DNA of 43,105 nt, taken from contig DXDA01000002.1 of NCBI GenBank assembly GCA_019115745.1, positions 1-43,105 on the forward strand, written 5' to 3'. This stretch comes from Candidatus Alistipes intestinigallinarum. Lineage in GTDB: Bacteria > Bacteroidota > Bacteroidia > Bacteroidales > Rikenellaceae. Below the pieces are notes generated by a model. The model had not been told where the DNA came from, ran no database searches, and saw only the letters and a program-made list of their open reading frames with translations. Shown here piece by piece: positions 27,149 to 35,186 of the stretch. A program made the translations under genes and the position numbers. The stretch's first letter is position 1. The number at the start of each line of letters is the position of its first letter.

Positions 27149-28648
27149 ATGAAACAACTGAATATATTTAGCGGATCCCTTTTCTTGGCCGTACTGGGCC
27201 TCATGTGCTGCAACAACGATTCCGTGGACAACAGTGGATCGGAACCCGGCGGACCGTCGGCTCCGGTGTCATCGGACGTGGAGCTCTACGTGACCACGGG
27301 ACACAAATCCATGCTCTTCAAACAACTGCCGCTCGATTACTGCGAAAACGACCCGATGTCGCCCTATGAGATCCGGCTCCAGCCCGAGGAGCGTTACCAG
27401 GAGATTGCCGGGTTCGGTCCGGCCATCACCGGCTCGACGGGTTACAACCTGCAGAAAATGAGCGCTGCGGATCGTGAAAAGATTCTCCGCGAGTGTTTCG
27501 ATCCCGAAGAGGGCTTGGGCTTCAGCATGGTGCGCATCTCGATCGGCGGCAGCGACTTTACGCTCGGCGAGTATACGTGGTGCGACCAGGAGGGGATCGA
27601 CTTCTTCGACGTGCATCCCTACGATCGCCGGGACGTATTCCCGGTGCTGAAAGAGATTCTGGCGATCAATCCCGCGGTGAAGATCATCGGTACGCCGTGG
27701 TCGTGCCCCCGCTGGATGAAGGTCGGGCTTGACGGTGTAAGCGCCTACAACGGCTGGACGAGCGGACGGCTCAATCCGGCCTGCTACGAGGATTATGCCG
27801 AGTATTTCGTGATGTGGATCGAGACGATGGAGGCCGAGGGCTTTCCGATCTATGCGATTACGGTGCAGAACGAGCCGCTGAACAAGGGCAACTCGATGTC
27901 GCTCTACATGCCGTGGGAGGATCAGGCGGCCTTCATCAAGGTGCTCGGCCCGAAGATGCAGGCCCGGGGTCTCAAGACGAAGCTTCTCTGCTACGACCAC
28001 AACTACAACTACGACAACGTCTCGGGTCAGGAGAACTACGTGGGGAAACTCTACGGTGACGAAGAGGCTTCGCAGTATATTGCCGGTTCGGCCTGGCACA
28101 ACTACGGCGGCAATGTCTCCGAACTGGACAACATCTCGACGCTCTTCCCGCAAAAGGAGATCTATTTTACCGAGGCGTCGATCGGTTCGTGGGGATACAG
28201 CTTTTCCGGCAATACGCTCGGGGAGTTCGAGAGCATCTTCCTCGGCACGATGATGCGCGGCGGCCGGGGCGTGACGCTGTGGAATTTCATGCTCGACGAG
28301 AACGGGGCACCGAACCGTCCGGGCGGCTGCCAGACCTGCTTCGGGGTGGTGGACATCTCGTCGAAGGACTACTCCTACGCCTCGATCGAACGCAACAGCC
28401 AGTACTACGACCTGGCTCACTGCTCGAAGGTGATCAAGCCGGGCGCCGTGCGCATCGCAACGAACGGCACGGAGATCACCGACGTAAAGTACATGGCCTT
28501 CGAAAACCCCGACGGCTCCTACGCCTTCGTGGCCGTCAACCGGGGCAGCGACAGCCGGAAACTGACCGTCAACGACGGCAGCCGGCACTTCTCCTACGAT
28601 ATTCCCGGCAATGCCATCGCGTCGTTCCGCTGGGGCAAAAACGAATAA
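27149..28648 (+). CDS. GH30 glycoside hydrolase (subfamily 3-like, probable endo-beta-1,6-glucanase)
   Basis: This 499-residue enzyme is preceded by a lipoprotein-type leader (Cys20/Cys21), so it is probably on the surface. The GH30 fold is shown by YQEIAGFGPAITGS at the start of the barrel, TPWSCPRWMK, acid/base Glu242 in TVQNEPLNKGNSMS, nucleophile Glu342 in IYFTEASIGSW, and a C-terminal beta-sandwich (about 430-499) with AFVAVNRGSDSRKLTV. The PLNKGNS and CYDHNYNYDN stretches match my memory of Bacteroides GH30_3 beta-1,6-glucanases better than the glucosylceramidase or xylanase branches. ATG 27149 is chosen for the leader; an overlapping start at 27119 adds residues without signal character. 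It lies between SusD and the glycan-binding protein. Confidence 0.92.
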   Translation: MKQLNIFSGSLFLAVLGLMCCNNDSVDNSGSEPGGPSAPVSSDVELYVTTGHKSMLFKQLPLDYCENDPMSPYEIRLQPEERYQEIAGFGPAITGSTGYNLQKMSAADREKILRECFDPEEGLGFSMVRISIGGSDFTLGEYTWCDQEGIDFFDVHPYDRRDVFPVLKEILAINPAVKIIGTPWSCPRWMKVGLDGVSAYNGWTSGRLNPACYEDYAEYFVMWIETMEAEGFPIYAITVQNEPLNKGNSMSLYMPWEDQAAFIKVLGPKMQARGLKTKLLCYDHNYNYDNVSGQENYVGKLYGDEEASQYIAGSAWHNYGGNVSELDNISTLFPQKEIYFTEASIGSWGYSFSGNTLGEFESIFLGTMMRGGRGVTLWNFMLDENGAPNRPGGCQTCFGVVDISSKDYSYASIERNSQYYDLAHCSKVIKPGAVRIATNGTEITDVKYMAFENPDGSYAFVAVNRGSDSRKLTVNDGSRHFSYDIPGNAIASFRWGKNE

Positions 28649-28669
28649 CATCCAAATGACATGTGCAAG

Positions 28670-30703
28670 ATGAAAACCTCCATGAGATATATGGCATGTG
28701 GACTCCTGGCCGTGGCATTGGCCGCGTGCAGCAAGGATCCCGAATTCGAGACGACCGACGTGGGGCCGGTTCTGGAGAAGATCGCCTTCGACGAGACGGC
28801 CTCGATGGGTGACATCATCACCTACGAGTTCCGCATCAGCGATCCGCTGCCGCTCTCGACGCTCGATGCCGAGCTCTATTTCGACAACGATCTGGTATCG
28901 TCGGCTTCGCTGCGGGTGAAGAGCGACGGCATCTACCGCGACACGCTTTCGGTTCCCTTCTACAAGGAGGTGCCCGACGGACAGGCCACCGTGGTGATTA
29001 CGGGCCGCAACATCCGCTTCGGCGAGACGCGGCAGAGCTACAAGGTGCATGTCGAGCGCCCCGATTTCGACCATCTGACCTTCGTCATGGACGGCGATGA
29101 GTACCGCATGGAGCGGACAGCCCCCTTCGAGTATGCCGTGACGGACGATTTTCCGCAGAAGGCCAAGGGTTACATCGAGGCTCCGGCTTTCGCCAGCGGA
29201 AAGCAGCTCACCTTCGGCTGGGATGTCAATCAGGTGATCTCCGGGAGCACGACGCTGATTCCCTTTTCGCAGTCGAATGCCGGGGAGTGTACGATTTCGT
29301 TCAATACGCTGACGTTCGAGGCGTCGCCCTTCACCAAGCTGCTCTTCAACGGCGAAGAGATGTCGATGGTGGACAACGACAACTACAGTGCGGTCGTCAT
29401 GCTGACGCAGGGCGTGGAGTACGAGGTTTCGGGCATTCCCGATTTCGGGACGTGGGATGTCGACCGGGACTTCTTCGAGCGGAGTGACGAGGCACGGCCC
29501 GAGGTGCTGACCTTCCTGCCGATGTCGGGGCAGTACAAGGTGACGGCGAACTTCAAGCACAACTATCTGAAGATCGAGGCGATGAAATCGGCGACGGAAC
29601 TGGCCGTGCTCAATGGGGACGGTTCGGGTGCCGTATGGGCCATCGGCGGCAAGTCGGTGGGCAAACCCTCGCTGAACAACTCCTACGACTGGAAACCCGA
29701 GAGCGGCGGTCTGTGCCTGGCGCGGATCGGCAGCACGCGCTATCAGTTGACGCTGGTAGGCGGCGTGTCGATCGATACGAAGTCCGTGGATTTCAAGTTC
29801 TTCCACCAGAAGACCTGGGGCGGGGAGTTCGGCGGCGGCAAAATCACGACGACGAGCGAGACCTTCGTTGTCGGAGAAAATGACGGCAACATCCATCTGG
29901 CGGAGGGCAAGACCCTCAGGGCGGGTTATGTCTACCGCTTCATCCTCGACGTGACGCCCAATGCCACGGATACGAAACTTTCGACGGCCGTGCTCACCGT
30001 GGAGGAGACCGAAGGAGAGTTGCCGGCGGCGGACCTTCGGGTCAACGGGCAGGCCATGACTCAGTCCGACCTGGACAACTATACGATCGATCTGGATCTC
30101 GTGCAGGGTGCGGAGATCGCCTTCTCGGGGGCCGACATGATCGAGCCGGCGTGGTGCAATCCCGACTTCTTCGATGCCGTGTCGCAGACGCCGCGGCTGG
30201 TTCCCGTGAGCGGCAAATACCGCATCACGGTCAATCGGGCGACGAAGGTCATCGACGCCCTGGTTCTCAATGCCGACGGCAGCGATCTGGCGACGCTTTC
30301 GGACGACGGGCACGGTGCCATCTACTACATCGGTTACGGCCTCGGTTCACCGGCAGCAGTGAATGAGCCTGGTTGGAGTGAGAAAAAAGGCATTTGCATA
30401 CCGGAATATGCCCCGCAAATCTACAAAATCACGGCGCAGGCCGGGCCGAAGGGCAGTACGGTGCTTGGACAGCGGTTCCGTGTGAGCGAATGGAGCGGAA
30501 AGTTCTTCAAAGGCCGTAACTGGAAGGGACTTACGCCCATGACGCTGGCTCCCGGAACGGAGGCGCTGCTGTGGATCAACCCCAACGGCAACAATCTGGA
30601 GGTGGCTCCGGGCGTTGAGCTCGAAGAGGGTGCGACCTATGAGCTGACGGTCGACCTGACGGGCGGAAACGACCATGTCGTCATAACCTTCATCAAGAAA
30701 TAG
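28670..30703 (+). CDS. Surface glycan-binding-type lipoprotein with duplicated C-terminal module
   Basis: This 677-residue lipoprotein (lipobox ALAAC, Cys20) stands where Bacteroides PULs carry a surface glycan-binding protein. An Ig-like N-terminal region (about 25-130) is followed by a second domain (about 132-215), then two similar modules of about 225 residues (222-446 and 455-677). Paired landmarks are LLFNGEEMS/LRVNGQAMT, AVLNGDGSGAVW/LVLNADGSD...GAIYYIG and WGGEFGGGK/WSGKFFKGR. This recalls Bacteroides DUF5125/DUF5121-type proteins next to GH30 genes, but the domain name is not certain. The start at 28670 is favoured over ATG 28661. Each module could carry one sugar-binding site, many having surface Trp (inference). 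Confidence 0.8.
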   Translation: MKTSMRYMACGLLAVALAACSKDPEFETTDVGPVLEKIAFDETASMGDIITYEFRISDPLPLSTLDAELYFDNDLVSSASLRVKSDGIYRDTLSVPFYKEVPDGQATVVITGRNIRFGETRQSYKVHVERPDFDHLTFVMDGDEYRMERTAPFEYAVTDDFPQKAKGYIEAPAFASGKQLTFGWDVNQVISGSTTLIPFSQSNAGECTISFNTLTFEASPFTKLLFNGEEMSMVDNDNYSAVVMLTQGVEYEVSGIPDFGTWDVDRDFFERSDEARPEVLTFLPMSGQYKVTANFKHNYLKIEAMKSATELAVLNGDGSGAVWAIGGKSVGKPSLNNSYDWKPESGGLCLARIGSTRYQLTLVGGVSIDTKSVDFKFFHQKTWGGEFGGGKITTTSETFVVGENDGNIHLAEGKTLRAGYVYRFILDVTPNATDTKLSTAVLTVEETEGELPAADLRVNGQAMTQSDLDNYTIDLDLVQGAEIAFSGADMIEPAWCNPDFFDAVSQTPRLVPVSGKYRITVNRATKVIDALVLNADGSDLATLSDDGHGAIYYIGYGLGSPAAVNEPGWSEKKGICIPEYAPQIYKITAQAGPKGSTVLGQRFRVSEWSGKFFKGRNWKGLTPMTLAPGTEALLWINPNGNNLEVAPGVELEEGATYELTVDLTGGNDHVVITFIKK

Positions 30704-30713
30704 TTTGTTTCCC

Positions 30714-30750
30714 AAGGGTGTGCGCTCCGCAAACGGATGCGCACACCCTT
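30714..30750 (+). terminator. Strong hairpin between the glycan-binding protein and GH3 genes
   Basis: A 12-bp perfect stem (30714-30725 with 30739-30750) is extended by TCCG/CGGA inside the loop and followed by TT and a T-rich stretch. It lies 11 bases after one stop and 23 bases before the GH3 ATG, so it would act as an internal terminator or attenuator. No clear new promoter is seen before the GH3 gene. Confidence 0.7.
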
Positions 30751-30772
30751 TTCATCCTTAAAAAAGACCGTT

Positions 30773-32992
30773 ATGAAAAGTATTTTTTCGTTTTTCCCCG
30801 TTCTGTTATTCCTGACCGGGTGCAGCGGCGGTGCCGCGGAGAAGCCGGCGCCGTATCAGGATCCGTCCCGTCCGATCGAGGAGCGGGTTGAAGACGCCTT
30901 GTCGCGCATGACGCTGGAAGAGAAGGTGGCTGTGCTGCACGCGCAGTCGAAATTCTCCTCGGCGGGAGTTCCCCGCCTGGGTATCCCCGAGGTATGGTGC
31001 ACGGACGGCCCGCACGGGATTCGGCCGGAGGTGCTGTGGGACGAATGGGACCAGGCCGGCTGGACGAACGACTCGTGTACGGCCTTCCCGGCTCTGACGT
31101 GCCTTGCCGCGACGTGGAATCCCCGGATGTCGGCTCTTTACGGGAAGTCGATCGGCGAGGAGGCCCGCTATCGGGAGAAGGATGTGCTGCTGGGCCCGGG
31201 CGTGAACATCTACCGCACGCCCTTGAACGGACGTAATTTCGAGTATATGGGCGAGGATCCCTACCTGGCTTCGCGGATGGTGGTCCCCTACGTGCAGGAG
31301 GTGCAGAAGAACGGGGTTGCGGCGTGTGTGAAACACTTCGCGCTGAACAATCAGGAGACGCGCCGGATGTCGGTCGATGTGGTTGTCGACGATCGGGCCC
31401 TGTATGAGATCTACCTGCCGGCCTTCAAGGCTGCCGTGAAGGAGGGTGGCGCCTGGGCCGTGATGGGCGCCTATAACAAGTATAAGGGACAGCATTGTTG
31501 CCACAACGAATACCTGCTGAACAGGATCCTGAAAGGCGAATGGGCGTTCGACGGCGTGGTGATTTCGGACTGGGGCGGTGTCCATGATACGGAGGAGTCG
31601 ATCGAGAACGGACTGGATCTGGAGTTCGGGACGTGGACCGACGGGCTTCGCGCCGGCACCCGCAACGCCTATGACAACTATTATCTGGCACAGCCCTATC
31701 TGGAGCGTCTTCGCACGGGCGAAGCGGATGTGAAGACGCTGGATGACAAGGTGCGCCGGGTCCTGCGCCTGATCTTCCGCACGGCGATGAACACGCAGAA
31801 GCCGTTCGGATCGTTGAACTCGCCGGAACACCTGGCTGCCGCCCGTCGGATTGCGGGCGAGGGCATGGTGCTGCTGAAGAACGACGGCGGGGTGCTCCCG
31901 CTGGATGCCTCGTCGACGAAGCGTCTGCTGGTGGTGGGGGAGAATGCCGTGAAGATGATGACCGTTGGCGGGGGCTCGTCGTCGCTGAAGGTCCGCCACG
32001 AATGTACGCCGCTGGAGGGACTTCGTGCGGCGGCGGAGGCTGCCGGTTGCGAAGTGGTTTTCGAACGGGGCTATGTGGGGGATCCCACGGGCTCCTATAA
32101 CGGAGTCAACACGGGCCAGGACCTCTCGGAGACCCGGAGCGCGGAGCAGCTCATCGCCGATGCCGTGGCTGCGGCCGAACAGGCTGATGCCGTCATCTTC
32201 GTCGGCGGGCTGAACAAGAGCGATTTCCAGGATTGTGAAGGGGCCGATCGGAAACAGTATGGGCTTCCCTATGCGCAGGACCGGGTGATCGAGGCGCTGG
32301 CGGCCGCGAATCCGCGGCTGACGGTTGTTCTGGTCTCGGGCAATGCGGTAGCGATGCCGTGGCTGGACCGGGTTCCGGCGGTTCTGGAAGCGTGGTTTTC
32401 GGGCTCGGAGGCCGGGAATGCGCTGGCGGATGTCGTCTTCGGCCAGGTGAACCCTTCGGGAAAACTGCCGTTTACGTTCCCGGTGCGTCTGGAAGACAAC
32501 GGAGCACATGCGTTGGGCGAGTTCCCGGGCGGAGATTCGGTGCGCTATAATGAGAGCATTTTCGTGGGCTACCGCTGGCACGATACGAAGGCGATCAAGC
32601 CCCTTTTCGCCTTCGGACACGGATTGAGCTATACGAGCTTTGCCTATTCGAACCTTCGGCTCTCCTCGGAAAAGCTCTCGCAGGGCGGATCGCTGACCCT
32701 GGGTGTGGACATCACCAACACGGGTGACCGGGCCGGAGCCGAGGTGGTGCAGCTCTACATCGGGGATGACGAATCGCTGTGTATGCGTCCGGTGAAGGAG
32801 TTGAAAGGTTTCGAGAAGGTGTTGCTCGAACCGGGAGAGACGCAGCGTGTGGAGTTCGAGATTACGCCCGAGGCGTTGAGCTACTACGATGATACGAAGG
32901 GTCGATGGGTTGCCGAAGCGGGTCTCTTCACGGCTTACGTGAGTGCTGCATCGGACGATATCCGGCTGACCGGTCACTTTACGCTCAAATGA
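30773..32992 (+). CDS. GH3 beta-glucosidase, lipoprotein
   Basis: This 739-residue GH3 enzyme has a lipoprotein leader (lipobox LTGC, Cys17). The (beta/alpha)8 domain contains WCTDGPHGIR, VLLGPGVNIYRTPLNGRNFEY, GVAACVKHFALNNQE (KH..N motif) and the nucleophile Asp266 in GVVISDWGGVHDT. The alpha/beta sandwich has LVVVGENAV and VILVSGN-type segments, and the acid/base lies in this domain. A C-terminal fibronectin-like domain (about 640-739) has VDITNTGDRAGAEVVQLYI. Length and domain order are standard. It should cleave beta-glucosyl oligosaccharides, here probably products of the GH30 enzyme, in the periplasm or at the outer membrane. It follows an intergenic hairpin and ends 9 bases before the GH59 gene. 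Confidence 0.94.
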   Translation: MKSIFSFFPVLLFLTGCSGGAAEKPAPYQDPSRPIEERVEDALSRMTLEEKVAVLHAQSKFSSAGVPRLGIPEVWCTDGPHGIRPEVLWDEWDQAGWTNDSCTAFPALTCLAATWNPRMSALYGKSIGEEARYREKDVLLGPGVNIYRTPLNGRNFEYMGEDPYLASRMVVPYVQEVQKNGVAACVKHFALNNQETRRMSVDVVVDDRALYEIYLPAFKAAVKEGGAWAVMGAYNKYKGQHCCHNEYLLNRILKGEWAFDGVVISDWGGVHDTEESIENGLDLEFGTWTDGLRAGTRNAYDNYYLAQPYLERLRTGEADVKTLDDKVRRVLRLIFRTAMNTQKPFGSLNSPEHLAAARRIAGEGMVLLKNDGGVLPLDASSTKRLLVVGENAVKMMTVGGGSSSLKVRHECTPLEGLRAAAEAAGCEVVFERGYVGDPTGSYNGVNTGQDLSETRSAEQLIADAVAAAEQADAVIFVGGLNKSDFQDCEGADRKQYGLPYAQDRVIEALAAANPRLTVVLVSGNAVAMPWLDRVPAVLEAWFSGSEAGNALADVVFGQVNPSGKLPFTFPVRLEDNGAHALGEFPGGDSVRYNESIFVGYRWHDTKAIKPLFAFGHGLSYTSFAYSNLRLSSEKLSQGGSLTLGVDITNTGDRAGAEVVQLYIGDDESLCMRPVKELKGFEKVLLEPGETQRVEFEITPEALSYYDDTKGRWVAEAGLFTAYVSAASDDIRLTGHFTLK

Positions 32993-33001
32993 TCTGGGGG
33001 T

Positions 33002-35185
33002 ATGCTTGACCGACTGCTGGACAAGATTCGTTCGCAACGTGCCGTACGGTTTGTTTTTCGGGGTCTTTTCGTTGCGATGACCTTTCTGTTCGTGAATCCG
33101 GCTTGGGCGGATACTCCTGCGTTGCTGCTGGTGAACCGCAACAATCCGGGGCGGACCTACGAGGGGATTGGAGCCTTGAGTGCCGGGGCCTCGACGCGCC
33201 TTTTGCCCGACTATCCCGAACCGTACCGTTCGCAGATCCTCGACTACCTGTTCAAACCCCGCTACGGGGCCTCGCTCAACCACCTGAAGGTGGAGATCGG
33301 CGGCGATGTCAATTCGACCTGCGGCACGGAGCCTTCCCACCGCCGGACCCGCGACGAACGCCCCGACTTCACGCGCGGATACGAATGGTGGCTCATGCGC
33401 GAGGCGAAACGCCGCAATCCGGACATTGCGCTCGACGTGCTGCAGTGGGGCGCCCCCGGCTGGATCGGAGCCGGGCGGTTCTATTCGCAGGACAATGCGG
33501 ATTTCGTGGCCGAATTCATCCGGGGTGCCGATTCGGTCCATGGCCTGAAAATCGACTATGCGGGGATCTGGAACGAGACCCCGTACGATCCGGAGTATAT
33601 CAAGACCTTGGCGGCCACGTTCCGCCGCGAGGGGCTTGCGACGAAGATCGTAGCGGCAGACGAGGTTTGTGCCTGGACCGTTGCCGACCGGATGCGGGAG
33701 GATGCCGCGCTGATGGATGCCGTCGACGTGATCGGCACCCACTATCCGCCCGCGGGAAGTACGAAAAATGCACTGATGACCGGCAAGCCGCTCTGGGCCA
33801 GCGAGGAGGGCGCGACGATGCCCGACCATTGGGAGGCGGCCAAACATCTCATCCGGCGTTTCAACCGCGGTTATACCGAGGGCAAGATTGTCCGACAGGT
33901 GGTGTGGAGTGTCGTCGGGGCCTACTATGACCTGCTGCCCGTCCCCGAGTCGGGACTGCTCAACGCCCGGACGCCGTGGTCGGGTGCCTATGAACTGAAA
34001 CCGGCGCTGTGGGCCGTGGCGCACTATACGCAGTTTGTCGAACCGGGATGGATCTACTGCGAGTCGGCGTCGCGTTACGACGAACGGAACGGTATCAGCT
34101 ATGTGACCCTTTACGATCCGGCGGGAGCCGATTTTTCGGTTATCGTCGAGACGGTCGATGCCGGAGAGCCGCAACGCCTTGAGCTGGAGATCGGGAAGGG
34201 TCTCTCCGCCGGGGAACTCTATGTCTGGCGGACCGACCGGACGGCATCGTTCGAGCGGATCGCCACACTGCATCCCGCAGCCGGACGGGTCTCGTTCGAG
34301 GCGCAGCCGGGCTCGATCTACACGCTGACGACCACCACCGGACAGCGCAAGGGCGACGAGTCGCTGGCCCCTGCCGCGACAAAGCCTTTCCCGTTCCCTT
34401 ACCGCGACAACTTCGATGCCTGCCCGCCGGGGCGCCAGCCGCGCTATCTGTGCGACCAGTCGGGAGTCTTCGAGACCGTTGCGCGGCCGGGACGGGGGCG
34501 GGTGCTCGTGCAGGCTGTCCCGCAGCGCGGCATCGAGTGGCTCTACCACGTCAACCCCGATCCGCACACGCTCGTCGGCGACCGTACGTGGCGCGACTAT
34601 GCCGTGCGGGTCGACGTGCTGCTGCCCGACAGTGCCGCTTCGACGCTGGTGATGGGGCGGGTGGGGTCCATGTACCAGCACACGCGGACGCTTCCCAACG
34701 GCTATTGGCTGCGGGTCCATGCCGACGGCCGCTGGGCGTTGGGCAAAACCGAACCCCCGCTGTTGAACGGCCACCTCGACTTCCGGAAGGAGTGGCCGGA
34801 GCTGTATGCCCGCTTCACGGACCGCGACCAGTGCCTGCGCTTGTCGTATGCCGATCTGCAGGGGCTTCCCGCCGACCGGAAGGAGGCGCTGCGCAAGGTC
34901 TTCGACCGAATGGCTGCGGAGTCTGATCCGGATCATTTGTTTCTCGAAGCGCTGATCTTCGGGATGTACGACCTGCGGCGTGACGGCACGCTGGCCTGCG
35001 GACAAACCGCCGTACGTCCCGGACGCTGGTTTACGCTGGAACTGCGCTTCTCGGGCGACCGCATCGAGGCCCGGATCGACGGCCGGCGGCTCGTGCGGCT
35101 GCGCGATGCCTCGTTCACCGCGGGAATGGCCGGAATCGGCTGCAGTTACGATCCCGTATGTTTTGACAATCTGACGATCGAATGA
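33002..35185 (+). CDS. GH59 protein, galactocerebrosidase (GALC)-like
   Basis: This 727-residue protein closely matches animal galactosylceramidase over its whole length. A signal peptide (about 1-36, ending AWA) is followed by YEGIGALSAGASTRLL, YPEPYRSQILDYLFKPRYGASL, LKVEIGGD and GTEPSH, then RGYEWWLMREAKRRNP. The acid/base candidate is Glu192 in GIWNETPYD and the nucleophile candidate Glu268 in LWASEEG. These lie in a TIM barrel, with a beta-sandwich (about 350-460) and a C-terminal lectin-like domain (about 465-727). The family removes beta-galactose from galactolipids or other beta-galactosides. Residues about 583-660 are extra relative to human GALC as I remember it. It starts 9 bases after the GH3 gene and ends 1 base before the next. 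Periplasmic location is inferred. Confidence 0.9.
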   Translation: MLDRLLDKIRSQRAVRFVFRGLFVAMTFLFVNPAWADTPALLLVNRNNPGRTYEGIGALSAGASTRLLPDYPEPYRSQILDYLFKPRYGASLNHLKVEIGGDVNSTCGTEPSHRRTRDERPDFTRGYEWWLMREAKRRNPDIALDVLQWGAPGWIGAGRFYSQDNADFVAEFIRGADSVHGLKIDYAGIWNETPYDPEYIKTLAATFRREGLATKIVAADEVCAWTVADRMREDAALMDAVDVIGTHYPPAGSTKNALMTGKPLWASEEGATMPDHWEAAKHLIRRFNRGYTEGKIVRQVVWSVVGAYYDLLPVPESGLLNARTPWSGAYELKPALWAVAHYTQFVEPGWIYCESASRYDERNGISYVTLYDPAGADFSVIVETVDAGEPQRLELEIGKGLSAGELYVWRTDRTASFERIATLHPAAGRVSFEAQPGSIYTLTTTTGQRKGDESLAPAATKPFPFPYRDNFDACPPGRQPRYLCDQSGVFETVARPGRGRVLVQAVPQRGIEWLYHVNPDPHTLVGDRTWRDYAVRVDVLLPDSAASTLVMGRVGSMYQHTRTLPNGYWLRVHADGRWALGKTEPPLLNGHLDFRKEWPELYARFTDRDQCLRLSYADLQGLPADRKEALRKVFDRMAAESDPDHLFLEALIFGMYDLRRDGTLACGQTAVRPGRWFTLELRFSGDRIEARIDGRRLVRLRDASFTAGMAGIGCSYDPVCFDNLTIE

Positions 35186-35186
35186 A

